Shown here piece by piece: positions 1 to 12,400 of a DNA stretch of 64,000 nucleotides. The stretch's first letter is position 1. Each line of letters opens with the position of its first letter. The translations under genes were made by a program, and so were the position numbers. The DNA comes from Xenopus tropicalis (Eukaryota > Chordata > Amphibia > Anura > Pipidae): NCBI RefSeq assembly GCF_000004195.4, contig NC_030684.2, forward strand, positions 65,221,892 to 65,285,891, written 5' to 3'. Below the pieces are notes generated by a model that did not search any database, was not told the DNA's origin, and worked only from the letters and a program-made list of their open reading frames with translations.

Positions 1-1953
1 ATTATTGACTTAATAAATACCACTTCATAAATTACTAACCTGCTAGCTATTCTTACCAATGGTACATTAATGCTTCCCCTCTCAACCCTATGTCCCGTGG
101 TTGGGTTAAGGCACCTGTGTTGGTTTATCATGTATAAATGTCTGCTTGACATGTGGCCTCTGTTTGACTACTGTTTCCACTATTTTTGCTTTCTTATCTA
201 CAGTCTACTTTCTGTATGACCTTCTCTGGCTTGCCCTGATCTTTCTGCCTGTCTCTATAACTAGTACTCTTCTATGCCACCAGTTGCCATGTAATAGTCA
301 GAAAAATCAAGGTGCACAAACCTGGCTATCTTCCAGTGCTTCCTTCTAGCATAATGGTAAGGTCCTTTTCTTAAAAGCCATGACTTCTAAAATTGATATA
401 ATTGAAATGCCTTTCATAGTATACCATCCACAATAGGCAAATCAAACTTAGTGGTTTAATCCAACGAGGACCAAACTTTACATAAAACCCCAAAGATATA
501 AAAATAAATAATAACCCAGAATAATAGTTTCTACGTAACAGTAAAATTGGTTCAGTAACACATTGAAGCTGAAGCTGGTAGAAAAGTGTACACTACAAAA
601 CCACTGATACCCAAGTCATGTTTCTGCATATTGAGCAAGATTGTATTTTGATTGAACTTTTGAAATTCATTTCTCCCTCCTTTTATTAAAATGGGAACTG
701 CTTTTGTTAGTTTTTTTGCTTAACTCTGATTCAATTGGACAGAATGCATTGGTTAAATTACATGTATGTATCTTTCAGCTTTTATAACCAAACCCTCTGA
801 ACCTGTATACTAAGGCTGAAGTAAGTAAATATACTGAATAACATAACCCCACCGTCTCACTACTATTATAAAAGCTTAGAGCAAAAGGTTTAAATAAGTA
901 GCATTTCACTGTAGTAAGGTAATTCTGCCTGTGGCTGACTGAGGGTGCTGGGAGTTTGAGTTCATAACAACCAGAGGGCTGTAAGCTTGACATCACAGTC
1001 TAAGACCATTCCAGACTCAGCATGGTACCCAAATGTATAACATCAGGAATCAACAGAAACAAAGGAGAACACACAAGTGGAGGTCTATAGCAAACTGACA
1101 TGTTTTCTTTGAAGCAGATGCAATGAAACAACAAGCCAAGCACTATTCTATTTCACTATGAAGCTGTTACTTTTCACTTGTTCTACACATTCAACTTGAA
1201 CTTTTTTTTAGGATTTGAATGAGCATCGGCTGTCTTGGCAAGAAAAAAGACAATATTTTAATATTACTTCTTTTCTTACCAAAATATTAGTACACCTTTA
1301 CAAATAAAAAAATATTTATATTGACTAAACTCAACCTATCATCTATTTATACCCCTGTCCTGTTTAGATAATTGGTCCAAAGAAAAAATCAGTACCTCTC
1401 TAATGTGTCTTTTATGAAATATTGTATACCACTGAATTCTTGGGTATTTCTCGTGGTATTTTTTCTATTATTTTATCTTTTTCATCCTTTTTCATGAGCA
1501 GCTTCTGTTCTTCATTCATTATTAAAGTTCCTCAGACGGTAACAGCACTATTCGCCTTGTATACCTTGTGTGGGGTTTAAAATATAGATAAAAGCAGAAG
1601 GTCTGACTTGAAACATAGATTCTGACTACAGCTGACATTGTCTGGAAGGTAAAAATATATAGCATTTTATTTATTGTTTTTTCTTTTTGTGTTCATATAT
1701 GTCTTTATATATATATTTCTGTATAAATATTTCAAATTATTATTAAAGTGGCAACCAAAATCCTGAATACTTAATATTTTAAAAAACCAAGTGCTAAAGT
1801 AAAGCTTTATAAATATACATTGTATAAACATATTTACAAATTGGCCTGGTCGGGCTTGTAGTTGAGATTTGCAGCCCAGAAAAGTTAAGTACAACTGATA
1901 AATGCATAAATTAGAAAATCATCCTGAAGCATAGTAAAATAAAATTATATGAT
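1..1953. other. unique AT-rich stretch, no feature recognised
   Basis: Both strands show only short chance reading frames (75 codons or fewer) and no splice-flanked exon-like block. No repeat family known to me is recognisable. The sequence is consistent with intergenic or intronic DNA. Confidence 0.5.
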
Positions 1954-2110
1954 TAGTGATGAACAAATCTGACCCATTTCGCTTTGCTGGAAAATTTGAA
2001 ACGCATTGTGTTTATTTTTACCGTTCCATGCAGCCATTTTTTTTACAGCTATTGGAGTCTATGGGCGTTTTTTCATGTTAAAACCCTGCAAAAAATTTTA
2101 CTCATCGCTA
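1954..2110. mobile_element. hAT-type MITE (TAGTGATGAG family), diverged short copy
   Basis: The left end TAGTGATGAACAAATC and the right end ACTCATCGCTA form terminal inverted repeats of the same family as the copies at 50424 and 56136. The interior keeps the family's 'TTTCGCTTTGC' and 'AGTCTATGGGCG' modules. Flanking octamers (TATATGAT and GAAATGAT) agree only partly, as expected for an old target-site duplication. It is non-coding and would have needed transposase from an autonomous hAT element. Confidence 0.7.
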
Positions 2111-2285
2111 GAAATGATGTTAAAAAAATGTACATGCATGGGATCTGTTATCTGGAATTATTGGGGCCAAGCACTTTATGGATAAGAGTCTTTTTGTAAT
2201 AAAGATCATTATGCCTTTAGGTTACTAAAACATTCATGGGGGAATGTAAACAAAATTGGAACAAAAATTGTCATTTAACAGTGTG

Positions 2286-2442
2286 TTCTTTGATAGGAAG
2301 TTTTTTTGCATACTCTACATCCTGGGGCATTACAACAATACAAATGCAATAATAAAATAGACAGGGTAAATACAATAATGTAATATAAATACAAGGTACA
2401 TACAAAAACACTTTTACTGTAGAGCTTACAATCTTATTTGGA
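2286..2442 (+). repeat. possible LINE/SINE-tail fragment
   Basis: A run of 'ACAATACAAATGCAATAATAAA'-like A-rich sequence ends in GAGCTTACAATCTTATTTG. That ending is a signature seen in amphibian repeats that begin with the 'TTTATAAAGCGC' module (compare 16689-16745). Only the tail portion is present. The assignment rests on memory of the family and is weak. Confidence 0.3.
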
Positions 2443-3484
2443 CAACTGCAAATTAATTAAAAATGAAGAACAATTTGTTTAATTAGTATAATATATAAAA
2501 TGGCATTACTGTATTTCAGAGCTTTCTGGATAACAGAACCAGTTCTATATATAAAAGTTAATGTGTACATTGAAAGTTTGTAAACAATCCAAATTCAGAT
2601 TTTTCAAAAATGTATTTCATGCCTAGATTATGATGTGTTTCATAATCAAAAAGTCTGCCAGGTCTTTCTACTTTTCTGTTCCTTAATATATTGAAAACTT
2701 TCTAACTACAAAAACATGTTTCAACAATATATTGGTATTTGCTGTATAGTACAGTAATATACAAAAGAGACAGGGCTGATCACTGCACATTCCCTGGCCC
2801 CCTGTTTTATTAATACTTTAGTCTGTGAATACATTTTAGGAATAGTGGGTTTTAGCTAAGAAGTTAAGATTGTAAGACCATCATTATTGTACTGGAGAGC
2901 TCCCACAGCCACCTTTGTCTAATTTTGTGCTTCAGCAGAATTATTTTGCAATGGCCAAACTGACCTCTTTAATGCTGGTCTTATACCTTTAAAAATGAGT
3001 GTTGGACTTGGTGATTTCTCCTCTATTAAAGCGGGGTGGGGGAGGGTTTAGTGAGTTCATTTCTTTGGTCAGGAGACACTTTTCCCATGAAACGCAACAT
3101 GCAGGGAGGTGCCAGCTTCTAAAAAATATGGTTATGTTTGGTAATGTTGGATTTACCTTAAGGCAGTATTGGTGGCTTTGGTTTGCCAATTTTATTATCA
3201 TAACTTTGTATCTAAATTACTAATGACACAGGGATGCAGGAAATGTGCATTGATCAATCCTGTTTCCTCAGTATATTTATAGTATATTTTATATTTACAA
3301 AATCTATGGAGGAAGATAGGATGCAGACGCACTGGGGTGGGTTTTCCAGGTAGGTTACCTGGACCAAGCTCTCATTAGCTTTCAAATTATTTGACAGATA
3401 CATGATATTAACGTGATGATGAGATGGTATTTCTCAAAAAATAGATAAATTATACAGACAACAGGAATGGCTACTACAGATACG
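2443..3484. other. unique stretch, no feature recognised
   Basis: No coding signal or recognisable repeat is visible. A GGGGTGGGGGAGG run near 3033 produces overlapping short frames on both strands that look like chance. Confidence 0.45.
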
Positions 3485-3660
3485 TAGTGATGAGAGAAAT
3501 TTTTGCCAGGTTTTGCCATGAAAAAACACCCATAGGCTGCAAAAAAAAAAACCACAATACACCTCGAAAAAATGCCAATTGACTTCAATACATTTTGCAA
3601 ATTTATGCTGTTTTGCTAAATATTCAGGGAGATGAAACAGGATGGATTCATTTATCACTA
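3485..3660. mobile_element. hAT-type MITE (TAGTGATGAG family)
   Basis: It starts TAGTGATGAGAGAAAT and ends ATTCATTTATCACTA, an imperfect terminal inverted repeat. The interior holds the family phrases 'TTTTGCCAGG', 'CCCATAGGCTGC' and 'TTGACTTCAATACATTTTGC'. Flanking octamers CAGATACG and CACATAAG match at 6 of 8 positions, consistent with an eroded 8-bp hAT duplication. Confidence 0.7.
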
Positions 3661-4394
3661 CACATAAGGGGTCATTTAGATCATTTACAGACCCCAGGGA
3701 ACCCTGGAAAAAGTTGTGCTTTGCTCCTCATGCCAGACTGAAAATCCAGCACAAGGACCAGAGCACAGTTTGAGGAGCTGCAGACAAGCCCTGTTCTAAT
3801 CACAGCAGGGGCCCAAATGGCACTTACACATCCTGCCATAGTACAGAAGTACTTCTTACTACTGAATGACACCAACTCCACCTTCTTTCTTATCTACAGG
3901 CATTTTAGTTATTAAAGCTCATGCACTAACTTTTGGAACCTACTCTAATGAACAAAACTTTTCAAAGCACATGTTTCCATAAACTGGGATATGATAGCAA
4001 TCTACTATGTTTGCTATATGTTCATTGCATTTTGATTGCAGAAAAAAATTAACAGTGATCCATTATCCTGGTGTAGTAGTCCTTATGGGTGTAGTTCTAG
4101 GTGTTCTTAAAGCAGAGCATTCTGTCCCAGTGGTTATGCATCTGACTTTAAACATATTGTTTATATCACTGTAGCATTATGGGTAATGTGTATGAACATC
4201 CAAATGGATATAAACATCTGAACATTCAAACCAAGGGGACAAATGTAAAAAAGAAGAAACAAGGTGCATTGCATTTTTTACACTACACAACCATTTGTCC
4301 AAGGTTTTATAAATGAGGCCTTTTATGTAAATTAATAAGTATATATATATTTTTTTATCTTTTTTTTACACTTTCCATTGGTATACTTTATATC
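3661..4394. other. unique stretch, no feature recognised
   Basis: A moderately GC-rich patch at about 3685-3885 gives a 66-codon minus-strand frame without protein-like features. The rest is AT-rich with a short ATATAT/T-run at 4340-4370. Confidence 0.4.
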
Positions 4395-4982
4395 TTAAAG
4401 AAATACTGTCATGAGAAAACATGTTTTTTTTTCAAAACACATCAGTTAATAGAGCTTCTCCAGCAGAATCATGCAATGAAATCCGTTTTTCAAAAACACA
4501 CATTTTTTTATATTTAATTTTGAAATTTCACGTGGGGCTAGCCATATTCTTTATTTCCCAGGGTGCCACAGCCATGTGACCTGTGCTCTTCAGTTACACT
4601 TTACTGCTTAGCTGCAAGTTGGAGTAACATCACCCCCTGCCTTTCCCACCCAGCAGCCGATCAGCAGAACAATGGGAAGGTAGCAAGATAGCAGCTCCCA
4701 GTAGATATCAGAATAGCACTCAATAATAAGAATCCAAGTTCAGCTTGGGACTCCTCCAGTTACATGGGAGAAGGAGAAAAAGTAGGTTACCAGAAAGCAC
4801 TGGCTCTTTCTGAAAGCCATCTCACTGAGATGGCTGCCTACATGCCAATATTACAGCTAAAAACAAATACATTTGTTGGTACAAGAATTACCTTTTTAAT
4901 GGTAGAGCAAATTATTTGCTATGTAAACAGTGTAATTTAGAAATCAAAAGTACATCACATAAACCATGACAGTGTCCCTTCA
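4395..4982. mobile_element. T2/Kolobok-type MITE (TTAA target), about 590 bp
   Basis: It begins TTAAAGAAATACTGTCATGA and ends CCATGACAGTGTCCCTT, an inverted repeat of the TTAAAGG(R)RATACTGTCATG type. The left TTAA is intact and the right one has drifted to TTCA. Inside is the typical layout of 'CAGTTAATAG', 'TCCAGCAGAAT', 'GGGGCTAGCCAT' and a GC-richer centre. T2/Kolobok elements use TTAA targets. There is no transposase, so this is a non-autonomous copy. Confidence 0.8.
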
Positions 4983-6359
4983 AAACAAAATTCCATAGCA
5001 GGAATCAATTAAAAAAATCATACATAAAAAAACAGGATCACCAGCTCACAGCATCACCAAAGCCTTAAGGGGCAGCAACAGCTGGTGTTATTACCTTGGG
5101 AACCCCCATACAAAGTGTTTCTATTGACATCTTCACTATATACGCTATTCTACAATTACAGCCTATATAGGTGTAGTTACCAACCCCCAACCCCTCTGGT
5201 GCAAAATGAAGTCAATTCATAGGATAGATCCCACACATCCTGTGGGCTGAGCATCATCCTGTTCACTCAGGAAGCAAACACCTGGAAAATGAGTGTAGTG
5301 AGCCATCATTTGCTTATATAGAGCTGCTGTAATTGCACAGCAAGGAAAGTTATTATGTACCCAAAGGGCTAGCAATCTCTTACAGTACTTTTTGTAATAT
5401 GCTGATTATATTGTAAATATTTTAATATAATATTTTACACTATCTTACAATATATGTTGTTCAACACTATCTTCCTAGTAACCAGTTAAATAGTTTATTC
5501 TTACAGAGCAACAGGGGTTTGCTGAACACTGAAAAGATAAACAGCTGCCCCACGCACAAGGGATTAGGAAAAGCAAGTGTCTAAGTGTAAAATAAATCCG
5601 GCAAGAAAGGATGAGATCACCTGAACTTCTGCACTGCCTCAGGCAAAACTGTGAACAGCAAGAAGTTAAAAAGAACATATGTACAGTCAACAAAGAGATA
5701 AACATATTCCACAGAGAAAAAAGGGGACACCTTAAGTTCAGATAGCACTTCTCTGGCATATTTCCTTCAGATTTTTTGTGAGCATTCTGCAAAGCAGACA
5801 GTTTTTTCATGGTTGTTATTAAACAAAATGTTTCAGAAATTGTAGGACTGACAGTGAGCTGCACTAGTGAGACATTGGGCAACAGATGTTTCTAAAGTAA
5901 GAGGGATATTTCTCACTCTACATGTAGTGAGAAAAGAAGAGCCATGTGCAATAATGATTAAATTAATAAAATCCTTGCACATAGTCATCCAAACATCCAT
6001 TAATAATCCAGGGCTTTATTTGCTGAACAAACATATTATTTAAAGAAGCCTGAGGAGCCTTTGGATGTCTGGGAGTCATAATTCCTTGAAGAAGGATTCC
6101 AGGTTCCCCAGCCAAACACCACTGGCCTACAATATGTTACATTTTAGGGGGTGTGTGGATATACAAGAGTTTCTTTTCTTTACCCCTTGCATTTATATTC
6201 ATAGAATGAATGAAAGATGGTTTCACATAAAATCTTAAATTAACTTGCACCTCCCAACAGCCTACAGCTGCATGTCCACAAACTCACCGACACCAGACAC
6301 AGCCCATCATGTGTCTCTACATACACACAAATATGCACATCGGCTCTAACATCAGACGT
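4983..6359. other. unique stretch, no feature recognised
   Basis: It holds a 135-codon minus-strand frame (5475-5882) that lacks any recognisable domain, has no exon-like boundaries and is judged a chance frame. No repeat family was identified. Confidence 0.4.
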
Positions 6360-6640
6360 GAGAATTTGTGATAAGCAAAACAGCAAAAATCCGTGAAACA
6401 CATTGAAGTCAATGGGAATTACTCTGCATTTTTCCACCCAAAATGCATTGAAGTTGATTGACTATTTTTATGCAGAAACTCTTTTTTGCACAAACTACAT
6501 TGCAGTCGAAGGATGATTTTTCACTGTGACATTTTCATTCATTTCACTGTGACAATACATGCACAATATATTGGAGCCAATGGGCACAGTATTTTTCATG
6601 GTGGAATTGTGCTGCTCTATTGTAAAGACAAAATCTACTG
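6360..6640. repeat. diverged fragment related to the TAGTGATGAG hAT MITE family
   Basis: The phrases 'AAAACAGCAAAAATCCGTGAAA', split by drift, then 'CATTGAAGTCAATGGG' and a second 'GCATTGAAGTTGATTGAC', mirror the interior of the hAT MITEs elsewhere in the window. Clear termini are missing. The fragment is old or rearranged. Confidence 0.4.
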
Positions 6641-6830
6641 GTGAGGAATTGTGGAATTTCCAATGAAGCAGTGCTGGGCCCAACTTTTCATGCGCCCAAT
6701 GCAGGACCCAGATCCCCCCCCACTTCTGCTTCTCCCCCCTAACAGTGCTCATTTAGTCTCCTCAGTATCTTCCCTACCTGCACTACTTAACAAGTGGGAA
6801 TTGGGGCCAGGGGAGGAGTGGGAGCTCCAG

Positions 6831-6952
6831 ACAGGGCAGAGGAACCGGAATTTATGGTTGGCAAGCAGAAAAGATACGTGCCTGCCCCACCCCATCCCCC
6901 ACAGCTTTTGCACCCTAGACCTCTTCTCCCTACCTCCAGTTCCAGCCCCGTC
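6831..6952. mobile_element. short hAT-like palindromic element (GGCCGGAACTA family)
   Basis: The left part ACAGGGCAGAGGAACCGGAA and the right part CTCCAGTTCCAGCCCCGT are inverted relatives. The stretch GCACCCTAGACC...CTTCTCCCTACCTCCAG matches the right end of the element at 62020-62442. GC content is high compared with the flanks. The proline-rich frame across it is a by-product of the repeat. Confidence 0.5.
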
Positions 6953-7295
6953 ATGAAGCCATGTCTGGCAAGAAAAATTTGCTCACTACTGAGAAAGTCT
7001 GCACCAGCCAAAACCAAGTGTACACACAAGGATCACTAGCACCATCCCTAGCTGCCCCTGCCACTCTTCCATCATAATAGTACTTCTATGTCTATTTCCT
7101 ATCCCACACTTCCTTTTCTCTGCCTTCTGTTGTTACTTCAACCTCACTCCTTTCTTCACTTTAACACAATGCTCCATTTCTAGAAGAAGTCTCCTTTGGG
7201 TGCATTTTGAAGCCCAGATAAAAATGTACTTTTCAAACTTATTCCAGAAGGGAAATGAATGCAATTCTGGCAGCTCGATAGGACAAGACATTCAT

Positions 7296-7579
7296 TTAAA
7301 GGACAACTATACTTAATTTTGATTGAACAAAAAAGTTTGCCATTTCACAGGGTGCGTAATAAGATGGCATTACCACATGACCTCAATGTATGTTACACCC
7401 AAATCAATACAAGCTGGCTTGCAAGCTCATACTGCCCTTTACCCATAAACAGACATGTTTCCATAAATTTCATCTACAAACAGCACGTGTGCCGTAAAGT
7501 TCATGCAGTGAAGAATACAGGCTTACACAGGCTGTTCACTGATTACATTTTTTTGTGGAGGGGTTTACATGTCCTTTAA
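7296..7579. mobile_element. TTAA-flanked MITE (T2/Kolobok type), 284 bp
   Basis: The sequence starts TTAAAGGACAACTATACTTA and ends CATGTCCTTTAA, so an inverted TTAAAGGACA terminus lies on each side and TTAA is present at both ends. There is no internal coding capacity beyond a chance frame. A stray terminus of the same type occurs at 34176-34197. Confidence 0.75.
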
Positions 7580-7644
7580 TGACAAACACTATGGAGACCA
7601 TTTACTACATTTTTTAGTAAACTTTTTTTTTTCCTTAACATTAA

Positions 7645-8156
7645 GGGGCACATTTACTAATCCACGAACGTCCGAAAAGCGTCCGAATGCGTTTTTTTCG
7701 TAATGATCGGTATTTTGTGATTTTTTTCGTAAATTGTCGCAACTTTTTCGTAGCCGTTACGACTTTTTTGTAAATTGACCCGACTTTTTCGTAGCATTAC
7801 GACTTGCGCGAATTGTCGCGACTTTTTCGTAGCCATCGTGCCGAGTACGAAAGTTTCGGATTCATTCAAGCTTCGGTATCGTGACTTTCCTTGGGCCAGG
7901 TTGGAGCTGCAGAGTGCCATTGAGTCCTATGGGAGGCTTCCAAAATCATGCAAAGTCTGAAAGTTTTGCCCGTCGTTTACGAGCGCTCAATATGGAAAAG
8001 TTGCGCAAGTCGTAACGGCTACGAAAAAGTCGCGACAATTTGCGAAAAAGTCATAATGGCGACCAAAAAAACGCAAAAAATACGAAAAAGTCACAAAATG
8101 TTCGTTTCCAATCCGAATTTTTTCCATTCGGATTCGTGGATTAGTAAATGTGCCCC
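7645..8156. mobile_element. Harbinger-type palindromic MITE (GGGGCACATTTACTAA), 512 bp
   Basis: The ends GGGGCACATTTACTAATCCA and GGATTAGTAAATGTGCCCC are near-perfect inverted repeats. A 3-bp TAA duplication flanks the element (7642-7644 and 8157-8159). The arms extend inward as CGAAAAAGTCGCGAC-rich complementary stretches, so the single strand could fold into a long hairpin. The 3-bp TWA-like target is typical of PIF/Harbinger elements. Confidence 0.75.
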
Positions 8157-8204
8157 TAAGACTGACAGCAAAGAAAAATCTCAACTTTTTCAATTAACTA
8201 TGTG

Positions 8205-8295
8205 TAGTGATGAGCGAATCTATCCTGTTTCGCGTTGCTGAAATTATTTGTGAATCCTTCAAAATATTCGCAAAATGGCGAAAATGTTGTGATTT
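8205..8295. repeat. half copy of the TAGTGATGAG hAT MITE
   Basis: TAGTGATGAGCGAATCTATC begins a normal left terminus, followed by 'CTGTTTCGCGTTGCTG' and 'CGCAAAATGGCGAAAA'. No matching right end is found, so the copy is truncated. Confidence 0.65.
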
Positions 8296-9345
8296 ATTCT
8301 AATTTTTAAAAAATTGAGAACTGTTAAAGTTTTAGTAAACGTGCAGCTATGTGTGAAGCACATAGTAGTGACAGATAAATCTCTACTTAAAAAAGAGAGT
8401 ATTGGAATGGAGGTCCAACTATCAGTGTTTTCTTTGTTTCACATATGGCTCTTCTGGTAACATTTTTATTCATGGTCTTGTTATGATCATTTGTTTCCAT
8501 AATTGATTGGGGTAGAAAGCATGGGATTGCATAAAGAAGTGACTTTTGCAGTGATTTACACAAACCATGGCAAAATCCCAACTTGAAAATGTATAAATGT
8601 GAATTAAGTTCACACTATTATAGTGCTGTAACTGAAGTACTAGTGTATACTGTCACTGATTTTATATATTGTTCTCTACACTCATTGCTTCAGACTGGGA
8701 CATCATCAAGATGTTCCCTTCATTTTTTGTACATTTTGTGTATAATATTGGAGCTGTGTTACATATTTTATGGGCCTGATGAAAGGGGACAACAAGGCAA
8801 CAGAAAGAAAACAAGTTTGCTATAAGGGTAGTAGAAATGGGGGGTCAGTTCAGAAGAGGTACTTCATCTTCCCTTCATCAGACATGCTTGAGTGTACTGG
8901 CCCAACAGACAAGAATAGCTGCTATGCAGTACCCGGGGCAAGTAGAAGTTTTTCTTTCAGGAACAGAAATTATAGCTGTTTACATTTGTAAGATCTGGAA
9001 ATGCTTACCTCCATTGTAGAAGAGGAGTTAGTAAACTAATAGTTAAGTTATAAACCAAGAGTTTTGCAGAACACTGCTCTATTCAAATCAAATACTCTTG
9101 TAACTGTAAATTGACTTTTGTAATTACTAATTGAAAATTGACAAAATGTATATTTTATTTTGCAAAATGTTTGTACTGACATAGGTACCACAACATTATG
9201 TGATGAAATGGCCTGGCTGTGTTAACATTTTATATAGTTTTTAGTACAATATATACTTATATACTCACTTGATTGAGCTGAATGGCAAATGATTATGATT
9301 TTGCCAAATCACTGTCACAGATGCTATCTAAATGTGCCAGATGCC
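8296..9345. other. unique stretch, no feature recognised
   Basis: Only short chance frames (80 codons or fewer) occur on either strand. No repeat was identified. Confidence 0.4.
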
Positions 9346-10150
9346 AATATTGACAAACAGTAAGCCACAGATTGCAGCCCAGCTTGGAGGAGGGGCAGCA
9401 TGACCCAGGCTCAGCCCATACCGGAGCCCAATAGGTGGGTTTAATTGAATGGGAAGGGTTGATACTGGGGGGAGGAGTAAGTGGCCATTTTAGCTTGAGG
9501 AAAGGTTAGCTTGCCACCATTTTATGGTAGCAAGTAAGAATGCAAAGTTCCCCACCCACCCTCCCTAGATGTTGGTGGTATCCATGGTATTGTTGGTTGT
9601 TTTCTTAGTTGTCAGAAATCTGGGCAATGAAGTCTATGGTACACGAGTTAATAGTTAGTTAGTAGTAGTTTCGGAAGATTGGAAGGCCAGATTTTTAGAA
9701 GGATATTTGTCACAGCGGTGGGAAAATATTTAGGCCGGTAAGAGAGACTTATCTTGGTGGGATGGTTTAACCCCTAAGGGGGGTGGCCATGATTGCGGAT
9801 TCATTACAGGGGAAGCTATTTAAAGGTGATGGCGGGGGGCTCCAGGTAAGGTAGAGTCTCTTTTATGAGTATGGTTTGGCGGCCTATCCTCTGGGCTAGG
9901 ATGCTTTACGGCTGCTTCAGGTAAGAAAGGGCAGACTGACAGAGGTTCATGTTATATGGATGTTATATGTTTATACAATATTTACAAGGTTTAACATGTT
10001 TTGATATTATAAATGATGTAATGTGAAGATGGACATTGTATATCATTAAATTGTCATGTTTGGATTGTATTGCTGAAAACTAATAAAGCTGTGGCCAGTA
10101 TCATTCCAAGGTGATAGCGTCACGCATTTTATTGGGTAGAGAGTTTAGCG
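9346..10150 (+). mobile_element. retroelement terminal fragment (LTR- or DIRS/Ngaro-like)
   Basis: A GC-richer block holds G-rich tracts and a polyadenylation-like module AATAAAGCTGTGGCCAG (10083-10099), followed by GTCACGCATTTTATTGGG. The same AATAAA-GCTG(C/T)GG arrangement recurs at 25068-25092 after a similar run of G-rich sequence. That suggests the 3' end of a related retrotransposon group. No reading frame for reverse transcriptase or recombinase survives. The class is inferred, not shown. Confidence 0.4.
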
Positions 10151-11580
10151 TGAGGATGCAGTGGATGATGCCTGGGTCATGCAAACTGTATGACACGCAA
10201 TTTTCTGAGATCACAATTATGCTGAGGCCTTGCATTGTGGGTTACAGCATAGCATGTTGCACCAATATTTAGCATTTTGCACATAGTAATAGTTAGTAAA
10301 TTAGCCCTTAAACATTCTGTGATCCCAAACGCCATTCCATGAATGCCAAATATGTTTTTGTCACCATTTCTTCCCACTGCAGCTGAGCTGCATCACTGGC
10401 CTCCAGTATCTCAGATCTCTTTCAATGTACTCATGGGGAAAGAGTAGATTGTAGAGAGTTAATTGTAGCCTTCTCCAGAGTACAAAAATATGCTTGTAAC
10501 CACAAAGAATTCAATACAAACTTCACTCCTTGGATACAAAAAATTAATTGTAACCACAAAATGATTTTTCTTTTCACTGAATGAATTATATGGGGACCAT
10601 AATCATTTTATATCTACAACATGTCTTGCACAGAATTAATTTTTAAGTTCAAGTACTGAATTCAACCAATGCCTCAAGCTTCATTTTCTCTGTATCAGTT
10701 CTTAAAGTCACATGCTTATGTTTGCCATACTTTCCATATCTATTTATCTATCTATGTATCTATCTATCTTCTATCTATTTCTCAATCTAGAATCTATCTG
10801 TATGCAAGGTTTCTTTTATAACAAGAAATCAGTTATAAATGAAAACGGCAATGTGGATGTTCAGAGAAGCAAAAAATCATTATTATTAGCAATGATATAC
10901 ATGTGTTCATTATTTCTTTGTTATGATATATTTTTTGACAATCTAACTATTGAATAAATGCTTGAGGTAAAACAATCACTTCATTCTTATGAGTGTGAAA
11001 CAATTTCTTCCTGTGAAGTCAAGAGATGTTATGGATTAAGTCAAGGATCACACTAGCCTTGCTCACTTATATACAACCTTCAGCCTTCTTTGTTGCACTG
11101 GTTTCATAAACTGATTCCCAGTTCTCATTATTCATTTCTCAGATTCACTTTTCCCTGTACCCAATCGGGGATTCCTGACAAAACTATTGCGAGCTTGACC
11201 CAATTGATTGCATTGAGAGATAGTGGCTACAATGGATAATTCTCAAAGCAAATTTAGGGAAGGAGAAATCAATAATGTTATGGCTTATTAGAAAAAAAAA
11301 TAGATCCAAAAACAAGTTAAAGAAATAATGACAGTATGCACTGCAGTGTTTATATAAGAAATTTTGTAGGATAATACCCTACAAAAATGAAATTGCTGCA
11401 CTTCTTTAATGGATTCCTCTGGAAAATGCATTTGTACTTTTTAGAAAAAAAATAAAATGGAATCAGGGCTGCCTGTAATATGATGTAAGATGATACTAAA
11501 GTGCTGATTATTAAATTCTAATGCTAAGTGCACTGGTTTCTGCCATGTACTGATAATCAGTATTAATTACTAATAAGCCT
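10151..11580. other. mostly unique stretch with a short tetranucleotide run
   Basis: No coding or repeat-family signal was recognised apart from the tetranucleotide array listed separately. Confidence 0.4.
10738..10800 (+). repeat. (TATC)n microsatellite, imperfect
   Basis: Repeated TATC/TATCTATT units run for about 60 bp with interruptions (CTTC, CTCAATCTAGA). It generates the serine/isoleucine/tyrosine-rich frame at 10712-10957. Confidence 0.85.
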
Positions 11581-11599
11581 TATATTGTGACATTTATAT

Positions 11600-11775
11600 T
11601 CTATTTACACATTATATTGCGCATCGGTTCCTAAGCTCAGGTAAGTGACAGCAGCACAGAGCATGTACAATTAAGTAATTAGGTAATGCGGAATAATCAT
11701 GTTTGTTTCCAAAAATAGTTTCATTTTATTCAGCCTAAAAAAGGAATGGTAATCATTTATTCATTAATATGCATA
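11600..11775. promoter_or_regulatory. candidate conserved noncoding element
   Basis: A repeat-free block carries clustered factor-like motifs: TGACAG (MEIS-like, 11646-11651), TAATTAGG (homeodomain-like, 11676-11683) and TGTTTGTTT (FOX-like, 11700-11708), then 'CAAAAATAG'. There is no coding potential. Calling it an enhancer is inference from composition; conservation could not be tested here. Confidence 0.3.
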
Positions 11776-12185
11776 TACTGTATGTTTTTGTGCAGTAAAT
11801 AAAAATATTTTTAAAATTCACTGACTTTTACTTTCTAAATACTCTTAAAAACTGCCAGATTCCATGCAAGTTATTCTTTAACACAGGGGCAGAAACCTTT
11901 AATATAGGAGAATAATGGCCGTGATTTACTTATAAACATATAAGAATATGTTGGTAGTATTTTCTGACATTTATAAACAACTTAGTTTTATTTGCTTGCC
12001 TAAAATAACAACAAGAGAAATGGTGGGGACAAGCTGCTAGAATAAAAAAATGACATCTTTTACAATGTTTCCAAAATGAAAGATAACCCTCTTTCACATT
12101 TTCTACTAATAAGGTCATGGAGGGAGAACAAAAAGTCTAAATTATTAATTGACAATATCATTATGTGTCATAGCAGTGTGTTTGA
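11776..12185. other. AT-rich unique stretch
   Basis: No feature recognised. The 62-codon minus-strand frame at 11930-12118 is AT-rich and has no domain character. Confidence 0.4.
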
Positions 12186-12189
12186 ATGA

Positions 12190-12400
12190 GTTGGTATAGT
12201 AGAGGCTGAAACACACAAGCTGCTGCAGCACAATAGTGGCGTTTTGATTAAATATTGATGTACGCTAATTGGCTACAGGGTCTGAGGAAGGCTCGGGCTT
12301 TGTAGAGATCATTTGTATTCCTGCTTTCGAAGAGGAAAAACAAAACCAGCATTTTCACATTTCAATCACTTACCTGCTTAGTTTCCTACCTTCAGTGTCT
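12190..12400. promoter_or_regulatory. candidate conserved noncoding element
   Basis: Higher-complexity sequence stands out from its AT-rich flanks. It contains GATTAAATATTGATG, GCTAATTGGCTA (12264-12275) and 'TGCTTTCGAAGAGG', with no stop-free frame of note. The homeodomain-like core motifs and lack of repeats make a regulatory element plausible. It could equally be ordinary intron sequence. Confidence 0.3.

Noticed and set aside
5475..5882. 135-codon minus-strand frame, the longest not tied to a transposon
   Set aside because: No domain, no signal peptide or repeated motif, unremarkable composition and no exon-like borders. A frame of this size is expected by chance in 64 kb on six frames.
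6651..7039. Overlapping proline-rich frames on both strands
   Set aside because: They come from a GC-rich hAT-like repeat (6831-6952) and neighbouring C-rich sequence.
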